A stretch of DNA of 64,000 nucleotides from Rhineura floridana (taxonomy: Eukaryota; Chordata; Lepidosauria; Squamata; Rhineuridae), in NCBI RefSeq assembly GCF_030035675.1, contig NC_084497.1, forward strand, positions 30,268,437 through 30,332,436, in the 5' to 3' direction. The notes under the pieces are model-generated. The model saw only the letters and a program-made list of their open reading frames with translations, made no database searches and had not been told where the DNA came from. The translations under genes and the position numbers were made by a program. Positions 45,291 through 57,168 of the stretch are shown one piece after another. Position 1 is the stretch's first letter. Each line of letters starts with the position of its first letter.

Positions 45291-46104
45291 TGTATCAAGC
45301 TGCTCTTTCCAAGTATATATATATTGAGGACCTTCCCCCCAACTTTCCCAAACTGCAAAGCTCAACTGGATTTTAATTTTTTTTAATCGACAGGCTGCTG
45401 GAGATACAGGGTTTTTCTTTTTTAAAAAACGTTGCTGTTATGGTCTACTGAGCATGATGATCTGGGATTTATTTGCAGCGGGACTCAGAACTCCACTTGC
45501 CAGAAAAAAGGGGGTGAAGAGAGAAAGAAGAGGCAAAGTGTATTTGGGAAGTGGGGGACACACTTTGTCCCACATGTTAGGTTTCTGATAGAGGAAAAAC
45601 AGTGCATTTCACGTTAATGAGTCCTTAAACATACTTTTATCTGAAGAAAGTCCTATTTGATTTTGATAAGAGTTAACTTAAGTTAGCATGGTTAGGATTG
45701 CAGCCTTACTTAAATTCCAGTTTACAATTCACTTATCATTTACATGTGAAATGTGCCTTCAGATATGTTTAGAGGGCTATCTGCAATGGGGGGTAGGTGG
45801 AAGGAGCAATTTTTTGGCATGCCTAGTGGGGCTGAGGCCTCCCCATCTGTTTTCAAGCAGGTTGTGTAAAGTTAGACAATAACGCTGCTGATTAGGTACG
45901 CAGTGCATTATCTTGTGACTGAATAGATAGGCTTCTCAAATCAGGGATGTAGGAGAAAGAGTGCTTGAAGATGGGGAGCACTGGTTTTACAGAGACTTCA
46001 GTCTCTGGGTTTGTTTTTTTTAATATAGGAATTATGCTGTGGCAAAAGCCTTAAGGTCAGGTTGCCAGCTTTTCTTTTGGCCTCTGTAACTGTGCCTCTT
46101 GAAG

Positions 46105-46285
46105 ACCAGCTCATGCATACATACATGGCTGTGGTGGCTAGGGCAGTGGTTGCCTACCCAGGAGACCCAGCTTCAAATCCCCACTCGCCGAGTGACCTTG
46201 TTGGCTGGTCCCTCTCTCATCCTAACCCACCCTTCAGGATTATCATAAGGATAAAAAGTAGAGAAAGCAATAAACAGTATTATTC
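46105..46285 (+). mobile_element. MIR-like / tRNA-derived SINE, decayed
   Basis: GGTGGCTAGGGCAGTGGTTGC, GGAGACCCAGCTTCAAATCC, AGTGACCTTGTTGGCTGG and TCAGGATTATCATAAGGATA. Confidence 0.65.
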
Positions 46286-46349
46286 ATTATAATACACAAA
46301 TAGCAGTTGACAGTGTTTATCTCCATGCCTGCCAATTTCTACAGGTCTA

Positions 46350-46422
46350 TATTTATGTGGGTCACTGATTCATAGGGTCGCCATAAGTTGTAATCGACTT
46401 GAAAGCACATAACAACAATATA
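46350..46422 (+). mobile_element. SINE tail fragment
   Basis: GATTCATAGGGTCGCCATAAG and GTAATCGACTTGAAAGCAC: the same tail as the SINE at 29330. Confidence 0.7.
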
Positions 46423-46482
46423 TATGTGGGGCACAGCAGCAAGAGTTGTTGTAGCCCCATAGTTCAGCACCCCTCTGCTACT

Positions 46483-46483
<1 letters not shown>

Positions 46484-46530
<47 letters not shown>
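46484..46530. repeat. (AAT)n microsatellite
   Basis: About 15 uninterrupted AAT units at the tail end of an antisense LINE fragment; it is probably grown from the LINE tail. Confidence 0.95.
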
Positions 46531-46531
<1 letters not shown>

Positions 46532-46615
46532 TTTTATTTATGAGTCGCCTATCTGGCCGAATTAACGGCCACTCTAGGCAACGTACATTACACAATAAAA
46601 TACTTCCAAGCATAT
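46530..46615 (-). mobile_element. LINE 3' tail, antisense
   Basis: ATTTTATTTATGAGTCGCC, TCTGGCCGAATTAACGGCC, ACTCTAGGCAACGTACATT and ACACAATAAAATA: a well-known antisense LINE end. The microsatellite abuts it. Confidence 0.7.
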
Positions 46616-47459
46616 GAGATCCAGACTGTTTCTCCTGAATTCAGCTCCTAGGCAAATGTTTTCCAGTCCCCACTCTTGGTGAATGAGACTTTGAAAACAC
46701 ATTCCTGGCAGCTTTGGACAAAGAGCCCTTAATGTGTTTGCAATTGACCAGCAGGTGAGATCCTTGCCTAAGCTCCAAAACAAAGCCCCAGAGGGGTGAG
46801 CCAGATTTATGGCAAGGTATTTTGTGCTTTGTTTATCTAAAGTGTGTATTCTTCCTATGATTTTCAAAGCATCAAAAGGGTTTTTTAAACAAAAAAGCCT
46901 AATTTACACTTCTCAGCCTCTACCGTTTTGAATTAATTTTAAGAAGTTCTTAAGCACAGTATTGCCTTTGGAAGCATGGACTTCAGAATTCTTCAAATAT
47001 GTTTTGTTTTTGAGTGTTGGGAGAAGAAATGAAGGGTCTGACTTACATACAACTGATATGGCTTTAACATATGTGGCTATGGGATTATTCTGTTTCCTGA
47101 GCAGTGGGAACTTCAGGACAAACTTTGTGAGAATGTTGGCCTTACCCCTTCTGCATCCAGTGGTGGTGGGTTATGAAAGTTCATACCACAAAATTCAATT
47201 AGTTTTATTAGCTGTCACTGCAATTTTCTGCCTGCTTCCTAAGGCAATTTTCTTCCAGAGGGGAAAAAGAGCAAGTGCAGTAATTCTTGCATAGCATTTC
47301 TGAAAGCCAAAATATTTCCACATCTGAAACAATGGGAAAGAGCCTTGTGGAAATCAGTCCTAAATTCCACAGGTTCAGAAATCCCACTTAAATGTGCACA
47401 CTGTGGCCAGCATTAAAAACTCCAATCCTCAGGGTTTTTTTAAAAGAGCTGTTATACTT

Positions 47460-47824
47460 TTACCACCTGTACATGTTGTCAAAAGTTGTCTCAAATAAAG
47501 GAATTGGGTAACCCCATCGATGTGGATTAATGTAGGAATGGCTACTTCTTGACCTCTCCTTCATGTTCAGTACAGCTGCAATATAGAAGGAGTGGAGCTT
47601 TAATCGTCTGTTTCTCATCATTGACAGCTCCGCTCCAGAAAGGCCTTTAGTGTCTCCCTCTTTGTTGTGGCTTTGTGAAGACCCACCACTGGCCATGCTT
47701 TCAAGAATAGCTGTTCCTCCTTTTGCAGTCTTTCTGGCCTTCCTTCACAATCTGCTGCTGATACTGAGTCTGTAATTTGATCAGAAGAATCTTTCTGTCC
47801 TAGTAATGGAAACACACTTTGCAC
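47460..47824 (-). other. Unexplained pair of overlapping minus-strand ORFs
   Basis: Two short ORFs (47460-47696, 78 aa; 47618-47824, 68 aa) in different frames, in AT-rich DNA where chance ORFs should be short. The first has a basic stretch MMRNRRLKLHSFYIAAVL and then YINPHRWGYPIPLFETTF. I do not recognise either. It could be a decayed DNA transposon, a retro-pseudogene or chance. Confidence 0.25.
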
Positions 47825-48429
47825 ATTCTCAGAGGCAGTTTATTAGCACGGTAATAAGTAAATTTTCTGTGCATCTGTTAATTTAATAATAATTGACTTC
47901 ACATAGTATATTTTCTATTTAAACTTTATTGATTTTCTCTCTTTGAAAAAATAGTTGTTTCTTTGTTCAGAATACAGACCTAATTAAAAAAAGAATTACA
48001 AATATTGAACAAGTATATATGCTTTCCAGAGGGGTCGTTGTGTTCCCTTCAGCTCCAACAAAAACAGCAAAGAATCTTGTGGTCCTTTAAGGACTAGCAA
48101 GGTTATTATGGCATAATAATATGCATTATTATTCAGCATGCAGAACCAAGATCCTCAGAAAGTGCATGCCCTATACATTCTAGATTTCCATTTGTCAAAG
48201 CTAATGGCATAACACTGAGAGTCTCTCCCTTGATACTAGGCTATTTTGTAGCTATTGGGTATTTGTTTTGTTCTTTTTAGCTTGTGAGCATCTATGATGA
48301 GACATGCTAAAAGAAAAGGTCTTTGAATTAAAGTCAAGGGATAGAAATGGACAGAACAAATTCTTGCAGTCTTACCTCTATAGATTTCCGTTGCCTTTTC
48401 TCAGGGGAATGACCTTCTGCTTTTAACTT

Positions 48430-48592
48430 TGTTTGGTTCTTTTATTGTTTGTTTGTTTTTGTTTCTTGATTTATTGTAGTTATTGTATTTATACATTGTG
48501 CTTGTTTTATCTTTTGTACACCGCCCAGAGAGCCTCCGGGCTTAGGGCGGTATATAAATTAAATTAATTAAATAAATAATAAATAAACTCTC
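48430..48592 (+). mobile_element. LINE-type 3' tail
   Basis: TTTTGTACACCGCCCAGAG, AGCCTCCGGGCTTAGGGCGG, TATATAAATT and an AATTAAATAAATAATAAAT tail. Confidence 0.75.
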
Positions 48593-49175
48593 AGAGTCTA
48601 GAGATGGAATCTCCTCACTTAGAAAATGGACTTGGGGGGCTAATTGGCAAGGTGTAATTGCCTGAGTGAGGGAACCCCCCCCAAGAAATTCCTATCCCAA
48701 TGGCTCAAACATTATGAGCTTTAAAAAAAAACACAAGAATGTTTGAATTAGGACAACCAAGCTGATCAGGAAATTTCACCTAATTCTCAAGGTATTGCTA
48801 ATCCCAAATTACTGGAACTGAACACCAGAAGAGGAGATGGATTCTCTTACTGTTCTTCTTGTTAGCTGATACTACGTAAAAACAAAACAACCCTTTGTGA
48901 GATGGGAGGACTCCAGTGAATGAGAGGCAGCTCACACAAATTTGTGCTAAAATGCCAGGACAGGAGACTTCCAGTCCTCTCCTGCCCAAAAGGCATTTTA
49001 CACAGCAATCATTTCATGTGTGTTGTGCTTTCCCAGCGGTGTCTAAACGGCTGCCTTTGTGGAAAACCTCCCACACGGATTTTCCCCACCAAATAATCCC
49101 TCTGTGTTGCAAAGGATATTCTCGGGACTGGAAGGGGGTCATGGTTCTACAAGAACTGAGAGCAAAATCTTGAAT

Positions 49176-49305
49176 TGATTAATACTGCAGTCTTACGCAT
49201 ATTTACTCAGAAGTTGCATTGTTTCAGTGGGGCTTAACTCCCAAGAGATTGCATTTAGGATTGCAGCCTAAATTTCTTTGGGATTTACTTCTGAGTAGAT
49301 GTGTA
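49176..49305. mobile_element. Fold-back element, TTTACTCAGAAG family
   Basis: CTGCAGTCTTACGCATATTT, ACTCAGAAGTTGCATTG, CAGTGGGGCTTAACTCCC and GATTTACTTCTGAGTAGATG. It is a relative of the CTACTCAGAGTAGACC family, with a short fragment also at about 40060-40100. Confidence 0.6.
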
Positions 49306-49689
49306 TAGAGTAGTGCTGTTACTTCCAGAAAGTTGCATATAAGAAAAATAGTTCTAACAAAAAATAGAAAACCTTATTTGTTTTGAGATTCTGTGTGTCA
49401 CAACATTCTCTGTTCTTCATAAAAGCCTCTCTTATGCACGTGGATGTCTACAGTTTTTATAAGTTATATTCTTTTTATTATTATTATTAAAACACATATA
49501 TAAAATCTGCAGGCTTTTTCAGTCAATCAAAATGTTTCACAATCCATTTTTCTAACTGATGAAGGCCCTAGTTATATTATTTTTCTCCTACCTAGAGAAG
49601 AATAAGAACTTAATAATAGTGTGTAAATCTGGGGAAACAAAACAACTGTGTGAAATAAGAATGTGTTTATTTTGGGCTAACACCAACAT

Positions 49690-49836
49690 GGGTTAAATTT
49701 CAATAAGGCTTTTAAGTGGAGATTCTTATCCTGGTCTGTATAGATGTTTTATGCCACTTTTATTGTTAATCACTTTGGGATGTTTCATGGGAAGGAAAAT
49801 AAAATGGAATCAAATAAATAAATAAATCTGATAGTA
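49690..49836 (+). mobile_element. LINE-type 3' tail
   Basis: TTGTTAATCACTTTGGGATG, TTTCATGGGAAGG, AAAATAAAATGG and AAATAAATAAATAAAT. Confidence 0.55.
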
Positions 49837-50590
49837 ACCTATCTGGCTTAATTCTCCTGCTCCAAATGAGGTTTTGAAAACAATAAATGAGTACATAAAT
49901 GTATAATATTCTTCACCCTGACCTGCACTCCCCTCCCTTTTCCCCCATGGGAATATCTTATGAAGAGGTATGAGAAGTCTCTGACCCGAGAGGCTTACAG
50001 TCTAAAACAGACACAGGGAAACGACAACTGTTTTTATTGCAACCATGTGGTAATATGTATATTTATAAATAATTGGAGATCTATTGTGACACCGTTTATC
50101 TGTAATTGTTTACACCCTACATATTCTTCCACGGCACATCACAAGCGATGCCCATCTTCAGTCTTCAGCCGGCAAAAGTGTCGCAGCTCCTCCGCTCGGA
50201 TTGGAAAAAAAAGGGGGGAGATGCCCAGTTAAAGGCTGTTGGGGGCTGGTGGGCGTGGGAAGGCAGGGGTCAGACCGTGGGGGCCGCTAGGAGCCGGGAT
50301 CTGTTTTATCCTTTGGTTTTGGGGAGCCAGGAGGACTTTCAACGATATTTTGTTCCCCTGAAACGCGCACAATGCATTTTGAACGATTTCTGGCATCATA
50401 AAACAAATAAGAATACTTATAAAGCCCATGTGTAAACGTAAATGTCTGGAATATTTTGTGACATTTGTCAACGGCGCAGTCGAGAGAAAGCGAGGAAGGG
50501 GAAGGCGCCCCTCCACGTCCCTCGACGTCTCTCCTGTTGTAACTGAAGCGCTCCGAGGGGGAAAGCGACTGCATCGCCTCTGCCCAGGAA

Positions 50591-50600
50591 CGCATGCGCA
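50591..50600. promoter_or_regulatory. SPEN: NRF1-like site 1
   Basis: CGCATGCGCA, one base short of the full palindromic NRF1 consensus. Confidence 0.45.
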
Positions 50601-50651
50601 GCAGCGGGGGAGGGAAGGCCTGAGAGCGAGCGGAAAAAGACCACCGATGTG

Positions 50652-50664
50652 CGCCTGCGCGCTT
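50652..50664. promoter_or_regulatory. SPEN: NRF1-like site 2
   Basis: TGCGCCTGCGCGC, one mismatch (C for A) to the NRF1 consensus. Confidence 0.35.
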
Positions 50665-50776
50665 CCCGCTGAGAAGGAGTATTGGGGACAGCGGGATTCT
50701 CTCACCCTTCCCCCACCCACTCTTCCCCCTCCCTGAGCCTCCAGAGCTCGCGCAGCTACGCCTCCTTATCCGAGGA

Positions 50777-50786
50777 CGCATGCGCC
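50777..50786. promoter_or_regulatory. SPEN: NRF1-like site 3
   Basis: CGCATGCGCC in the leader-proximal part of the island. Confidence 0.4.
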
Positions 50787-50934
50787 GGCTCCCTCTTCCT
50801 TTTCTCTCACACAAGCCCCTTTTACTCCCCTCTCCTCCTCCTCCTAACCCACTCGTTCCGCCGCGCGCCCAGCCGCCCAATGAGGAGCGAGCTTTGAAGC
50901 GCGGGGACCGGGTTGGTGGCGGCCGGCGGCCGAG

Positions 50935-50946
50935 CGCGCATGCGCG
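50935..50946. promoter_or_regulatory. SPEN: NRF1 site 4 (perfect palindrome)
   Basis: CGCGCATGCGCG, a full match. It overlaps the start codon of the upstream ORF at 50940. Confidence 0.5.
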
Positions 50947-51260
50947 CTCCGAGGAGAGCGGGCCAGCCAGCGAGTGAGAAGAGCGAGCGAGCGAGGGACG
51001 CCGAGGGGCTGCTGGAGCGGAGGCTGAGGCGCAGAAACAGGGCAGCACCGGCGGCAGCACCGGCGGCAGCACCGGCGGGGCGTGTCGGGAGGGCCCGGTG
51101 GGATGGTGCCCCCCACCGGCGCCGCGGAGGGAGGAGGCGGCGGCGAAGGAGCAGCGGCGGCGGGCACAGGCCGGGTGCGGCGGCGGAGAAGAGTAGCGGC
51201 GGGAAGGAGAGGCTGCTGCTCCTGCTGCTCCCCCCACCCGCGGTGCTGAGCCGAGTGTAG
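50940..51260 (+). other. Upstream ORF in SPEN leader (106 codons)
   Basis: ATG at 50940 to TAG at 51258-51260, ending 64 nt before the SPEN start. The product is Arg/Ala/Gly-rich and probably not a functional protein. It matters only if transcripts begin upstream of it. A second uORF opens at 51103 in another frame. Confidence 0.35.
51041..51076. repeat. SPEN: Three exact 12-bp tandem repeats in SPEN leader
   Basis: GGCAGCACCGGC three times without a mismatch, followed directly by GGGG. Confidence 0.95.
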
Positions 51261-51324
51261 AAGGGCGGCGGCGGCGGCGAGAGCAGCGCCAGCCGCGGAG
51301 GATCCCCCCTCGCCCGGCAGCAGC

Positions 51325-51407
51325 ATGGTCCGGGAGACCAGGCACCTCTGGGTGGGCAACTTGCCGGAGAACGTCCGCGAGGAGAAGATCATCGAGCACT
51401 TCAAGCG
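51325..51407 (+). CDS. SPEN: SPEN first coding exon (start of RRM1); rest outside window
   Basis: ATG in CAGCATGG context opens MVRETRHLWVGNLPENVREE and then KIIEHFK. As I recall the sequence, this is identical to the start of vertebrate SPEN (SHARP/MINT). The donor is AAGCG|GTGAGT, phase 2. SPEN is a nuclear repressor of about 3,600 residues with four N-terminal RRMs and a C-terminal SPOC domain. It represses Notch and nuclear-receptor targets through SMRT/NCoR and HDAC3, and it silences the X chromosome with Xist in placental mammals. LWVGNL is the RNP2 motif of RRM1; the exon ends inside the domain after its first helix. Exon 2 (YGRVESVKILPKR in human) was sought to the end of the window and not found. 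Confidence 0.95.
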
Positions 51408-52009
51408 GTGAGTGGAGGGAGGGAAGGAGGGAGGGGCTGATTGTGGCGCTACCCCCCCCCGCGCACCAGCCCCGAGACAGAAGGGCGCAGGTGACTCTCC
51501 GAACATGGGGGGAGCAGGGTGCAAAGAGATGGGGCGGCGGGATGAGGAGAGAGGTTCCTCCCCAGTCTAACGTGGGAAGGGGAGAGGGATTCTCCCTCCT
51601 CCAAATCATCCTGACTGGTTTGACTACCCATCTCTGTATATTCTCCCTAGATGAAAATGAGCGATCCTGGTGATAGGTCTACCCAGGTGTGTGTGTGTGT
51701 GGGGGGGGTGAAGGTTACAGCAGTGAGGCAAAAGAAAATACTCGAGATCTCCCTCTCGCACCCTCAGGGTGATTTAAGTCGCATAAAGAGAGCCTCTCTT
51801 CCTGGTGGGAAAGGAAAGGAAGGGTAAGAAAAAGGAAAGGGGTGGGAGAAGGGCTAGGGTGTGGGATCAGCCCCTACCATAAAATGGAAGGGAATCCCAG
51901 GCTGAGGAAATTGGGGGCAGGCCCTAAGTGGTAGCAAGGGCCCAGGGAAGTTGCCTCTGAGAAGGTGTTGGGAGGAGGAGGGAAAAGGGAGCAGTGACTC
52001 CTCCAGATA

Positions 52010-52558
52010 ATGAAGGTTTGTGGGTTTTGGGAGAGTGTAAACAAACAACTCTTGAGGAAGAGGGTGGGTGGGAAGAGCCATGTAGCTAATTCTGCAATCT
52101 CAGATGGGGAGGGGGAGTTAGTAAACTGGGGAAAGGAGTGCCATCACCAGGAACAAGACAACTGTGAGGAATCTTCACTGGGGTCAGAGGAGATTCAGGA
52201 AGTTAACTCCCCCTCCCCACATGAGGTGCTTCTTCCAGGAGGGAGGGAGAACATTTTCCTCTTGGAGTTGTGTGAAAGCAGAAAGGAAAGGGAGAGAGGG
52301 GTGTATGAGAGAGGGGGGGAGAGAGATCAAATACTACAAGTTGGGCAGATGTGGGGGATGGAATCAGGAGGGGCAGACATAGATGTAAAGCAAGATGCTT
52401 TGGGTTGGGGGTGGGAGAATGGAGTTCCCCACAAAGTGGCTGTGTATGTGGAAAGGGAGAACCTAAGACTGGACCTGGAACTGAGTCTGAAGAAAACCCT
52501 TTCACAGGGAAAACTGCCTCTGAGCATTGTAGGAATCTCTGTTCGTGCTTGCCCCTGA
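52010..52558 (+). other. Unexplained 182-codon ORF in SPEN intron 1
   Basis: ATG to TGA, acidic and Gly/Glu-rich, in moderately GC-rich, purine-biased DNA. The opposite strand is also open for 145 codons, which points to composition and not selection. No family is recognised. Confidence 0.2.
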
Positions 52559-55500
52559 GGATCTGGTGGAAATGGAAATCCCTTGGATCCAAGAGAGAAA
52601 GATTTTCAGAGGTGCTGTGCTTAAGGATCATCTCTTGCACTTGGAGTCTTAGAAATACTAAGGGAATTTCAGACTTGCAGAGCGAAAGACAACTGATCCA
52701 AGGATTGGAAGAAGTGGAAGGCTACTGCAAATGACACCATTGTCATGGATTGAGTTTTTCTAAGGGCATCCTGGAATGGAAGCAGCTTTTACCTGAAGAG
52801 ATGTGTTGATTTCTTCTTTCTGCATTTTTGTACCAGCATGACCCACTGTTGGAACTGAGGGTGTTTTTTTTTTGTCGTATCCTAAACACAGTGTGGATGA
52901 AATATTGTCATTTTCAGGTGCGCACTCCCTGATCTGTTTATTTTTTATTTTTATTTATTCATTTATTTATTTTGCTTACTTGGCTCATCAGTCAATTTAT
53001 GAAGGAAACACTTGGGACTTGGCAATTCAAGCACAAGTTTGAGTCAACAGAAGCCGAAATCCTCCTTGAATACAACTTTCTCTGGTTCCCTTTGCAATGG
53101 AGCAGTTTTCTAAAACAGCTAATTCTGGATTTTTAATATTTTTCTTGCTGCCTTAGGCCCAGCCAAACAAAAATAATATTTGCTTGCCTTGTCTTACCGA
53201 ACAAGAAAGGGCATTTTTTCTCTTTGGCTTAATAATTGTTAACATCACCACCTTCTCTTGTGTGTTTGCTTTTGTGTAAGTCTGCTTAGTGGTGGATGAA
53301 TCCTTGGTGATGGTTGTAGGAGGGAGCGCCATGTGTTGATGGCTTTGTGGAAGAAAACTGATAGGCAGAATACTAGACAAGTGGTTTGTTCAGCTAAAGT
53401 AGTTTCCAGTTTGAGACTCTGAAAAGGCTTGTAACTTTCTTTGTAATTTTCTTGCTACTGTTTAGAGTAGGAAAATTATGGAGTGTGTCTAATGAGTCAC
53501 CATGGGAAAAATAGACCTGGTTGCTCCCTCATGGAGAACAAGCTTGGCTGGGGAAGCAGCAGGGAGGAATGACAGTGGAACTGCCCAGCTTTGTTAAATG
53601 GAAGCTCTTGAGTTACTTGACCTTTGCTTGCTTGTTGTTGTTCAGTAAATATTTTGAATTTGTGCCAAAGATTTTGGCTCAACTCATTTCGTAACTTTTA
53701 AAGCTGGTCATATAGTGGTGGGAGTGAGCTAATATATTTATGCTGAGAGGAAGGGTGCTTCCTCTCCCTCCTCCCCAGTATTGCAGTTTTGGATGTGGAG
53801 AGGAAGACCAAGCAGCTTGATTCAGGTGTGGAGGTGTTAATGTCAGAGAAACTGATATCCGTTCCTACTTCAGCCCTGTAATGTTTCATTGGCAGGGGGA
53901 GAGGAAAACGTGTTCCTCTATGCAGAATGAAACATGTGTGGGAACAACTGGTTCCTGGCCTGCTTTTTCTTTCCTCGTGGTTTCCTCTCTGCCTTGTCTG
54001 GCTTTTGTGTGTGTGTGTTGGTTTCAGTGGCTGAGAGAGGAAGGTGCACATTCATGCAAACGGTGCGTTGCAGCATTTGCTGTGATTGGCAGCGTGCAGC
54101 CTGGCTTGTCTCAGCAGCCCTGCCTGTTTTTATGTAGCATTTTGATGCTTTTTAAAAAAAGTGCTCCTTCATACTCCATAGGCTAGGAAGGAGGAAATGT
54201 GTAGGGAGAGGTTCCTTTTTCAAGCGGTGAATGGTGCAGTGGTTTGGCTTGTGTGAATGCCTTTCTAAAATGGCGGCCCAGTTTATGTAGGAAAGAACAG
54301 AGCTGATCTCAGGCTGCGCACAGGGAGGCGGGGGAGCCTTGCAAAGCAGGCAGCGTTAGCAGAGTGGCGTAACCAGAGAATTCATCCATCTCCCTTGTTA
54401 CAGCTGCCTTAGCTGTGGAGCTTCCTCCAAAACCTGCAAAGGGAAAAGATTAGTAGAAAAGAGCAGTTGTTGCAGCCACTGAGGGGGGCACAAGGGACAT
54501 CCCCTTCCAAACAGTTTCTTCAGGTTTTGTAAAGGGTCAAGGACAGCCTCTGCTCAAATCTGTAAGAATAACCTTGTGCCAAATGGTATGAAACACAGTG
54601 GCAGAACAGAAGCTTAAATGTTTGATCGGAAGAAGTTAAAATCTAGGTATAAGAGAGGTATAATTCAACCATTCGTATCTTGGTAGCTGTTAACATAAAA
54701 TTGAAGGAGGTGCCTTGTTTTCTCATTTAGAAATTGTCAGTTGCCATTAATAAATTATCGTTATCATGCCTTATGCTGGAAATACAGATAAATGGAGCTT
54801 AAAATGATATGTAAATAATTTTCTGTTGTGTCAATAATTCTAGTTGCATGACAGTGATAGAATAGGTTTTGGAGTGCTGTTTTTTTAAATTCATTATAGG
54901 CTTATGAAGCAAGATTGCCGAAGGATTCCTCCAACGAGAATTAATTTTGGCTTTTCAGTGTGTCTCCTTCACCCTGTTTTCACAGAACATTTTTAATTCT
55001 GGACAAAGTTGCCATGGCGCTGTTGCTTAGTGATGGATTGGAAAAATGGAAGGATCTGAATTAATTGGCTCTTTCTTTCATCTTTCTGAATGTGCCATCA
55101 GTTTAAATATAGGTCTTGAAATTTAGTGTGTATGCGTTTAGATTTCCAAGTCAGATTTATTCGGCTCCTCTATTTGAAATTGGGGAGTGGGATGGGGAAA
55201 GACTTGTAAGTATTGAACTGCATATTCCAGAATTGATACAGCCAAATACGCAAAAGCATTTTCCATCTGCTTCTAGCCACTTGGAGTACTGAATTCTTTA
55301 ACTATCAGGTATATATGTTGGATTGAGTTTCGGTTGGCAGAAACCCATTGTAATCACTGACAGTAGAGCAGCCCTTCCTTTGTATGTCCCTGAGTTGGAG
55401 GGGGGCGGGAAGGAAGAGCCAAGATGCACACTAATTGCATTGCTATCTTGTGGCCAGAGGATAGCTGTGCTATATGATATTTATCCATATGTATATGGGT

Positions 55501-57168
55501 GTGTACACACATACACGCGTGCATGCTGCTTCCTGTGTTTGCCTATAGAATGTGTGAGGTTTAATTTTTGGAGAAGGCCTCCTTTAGTTTTGAGAGAAAA
55601 ATCTTCAGATTGAGCTGGGCTCCACAAAGTTCCCACCCATCCCCCCAGTCTGAAAATAGGGCAAAGAATACGCCGAGAGCCTGAGCAAGCAGTAATTACC
55701 ATCCTTAAGCTACAGAGGCACAAGAGCTACCTATGCCTTACTGATGTATTGCCAGACATAAAAGGCAGGCATAGCCAAATATTAGCCTCTGTTAACAGCA
55801 CACCAGTGTGAAATGTAGCCATTCTAATTGGTAGTGGTAAAACATCCTCATTTCAGAAGAGAACACTTTGGGACAAGACATTCATTGCTTATTAATTTCT
55901 GGGTTCCAAATAAAGTACATTTAGCAATGGCTCGTTTTTAAAGAGGAAAAACTTAAGTGGTTCAGAATGGGACACACTTCTTTAAAAAAAAACCTATAAA
56001 GGGAATTGAGGAGGGAGACTAGGAAGTCTCAAACTTTCTTTGCTCTTGGTAATATTAGGACCAACCAAAATGTCAGAAAATGATGAGCAACTTTTTGAGT
56101 CTTGAAAAATGAGCATGGCTACCTGTCATTTTATTTGTGTTTTTGTAAATGTTTTGGCTATCGCTTGTTTGAAAACTGCCCTGAAGTGGAGCTTGTGTCA
56201 AAGATACAATTATTTATACATTGCTTTGTATGTACACAGCAGTTTGTAGAGTTTCAGAAGGGCAAAATAGGTCCATTTCCCCCATGGAGCATCCAGTCCA
56301 GGTGGCAGGTGTGGTGAAGGGTGAACCATGTGCAAATCTTAAAATGCAGATCTTTTCTGTTCTAGTCTCTTGAGATGGTGTCGACTGATCATATGCCTCC
56401 TTTAAAGCTGGGCTTTTCAATTCCATGTTAATAATCTAATATTTGTGAAGTTGATGATTGTTTAAAATACAGGCCAAATTCACTTTGCTCAAGTCAGTTC
56501 TTCTCTTGCCTGCATTGAGGTTGGTGGCTTTCTGTGAAATACTTGCAAGGTATCTGGAACACCTACGGTGCCCTTCCTTTTATGGGTTATGCTAGAAATC
56601 GGAGTAGTTGATCAGTTGTAACTGAAAGTGTTTGTTTCGCTAGCGTTACTGTGCCCAAATCATTGCAGTCATTGAAACACTGGAGTGATTTCCCACTATT
56701 GAAGCAGATGCACGGCAGCTTGCAGAGAGAAGGAGGCTAAATATAGTAACGTTCGTCCTCTACACAAATGCCAAATGTCCACGTTTCCCTTTGATTAAGT
56801 TGAGGAGAAAAAATAGGAACTTTTGCCTCTCTACTAGTTCTATTTTAAGCACAAAAGATAATGAGTGTGTAACTTTACTTTGCTAACAGTTAAAGATGAG
56901 CATCATGAACATGAGTGCTTCTCAAGGGCTTGTGCTATTTTGAATTCACAAGATGCATGTAAAGTGATCTTTTAATATTTTCTTTTCATTTTAATCCTGT
57001 TTTTCAGTCCTGAATCATCTTGAGGGGGAAAAACACCAGACGTGATTGACAGCCTTCAAGACATGTTTCCCCCCTGTACATTCCTTATTTTATTTCTAGA
57101 GATTTCAGTTTCATGGTTGCATAGTATACACAATTTACAAGCTCATTGCTCTTCCCTTCTGCTAATGC

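Larger units (their letters stand above)
45291..50450. other. Intergenic, proximal to SPEN
   Basis: AT-rich. It holds MIR-like and LINE tails (46105, 46350, 46482, 48430, 49690), an (AAT)n run and a fold-back (49176). About 46930-48430 looks unique except for an unexplained minus-strand ORF pair at 47460-47824. Confidence 0.5.
50450..51324 (+). promoter_or_regulatory. SPEN: SPEN CpG-island promoter and 5' leader
   Basis: CpG-dense, TATA-less block up to the SPEN ATG. Four NRF1-like sites lie at about 50590, 50652, 50775 and 50934. The most perfect is CGCGCATGCGCG at 50935. Three exact 12-bp repeats (GGCAGCACCGGC) follow at 51041-51076. The exact transcription start is unknown. Confidence 0.7.

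Noticed and set aside
46399-46617. ORF with a long asparagine run
   Set aside because: It is the (AAT)n microsatellite read in one frame.
50287-51609. 440-codon minus-strand ORF over the SPEN promoter
   Set aside because: Arg/Ser/Pro-rich composition typical of an antisense CpG island, and it overlaps SPEN exon 1. No family recognised.
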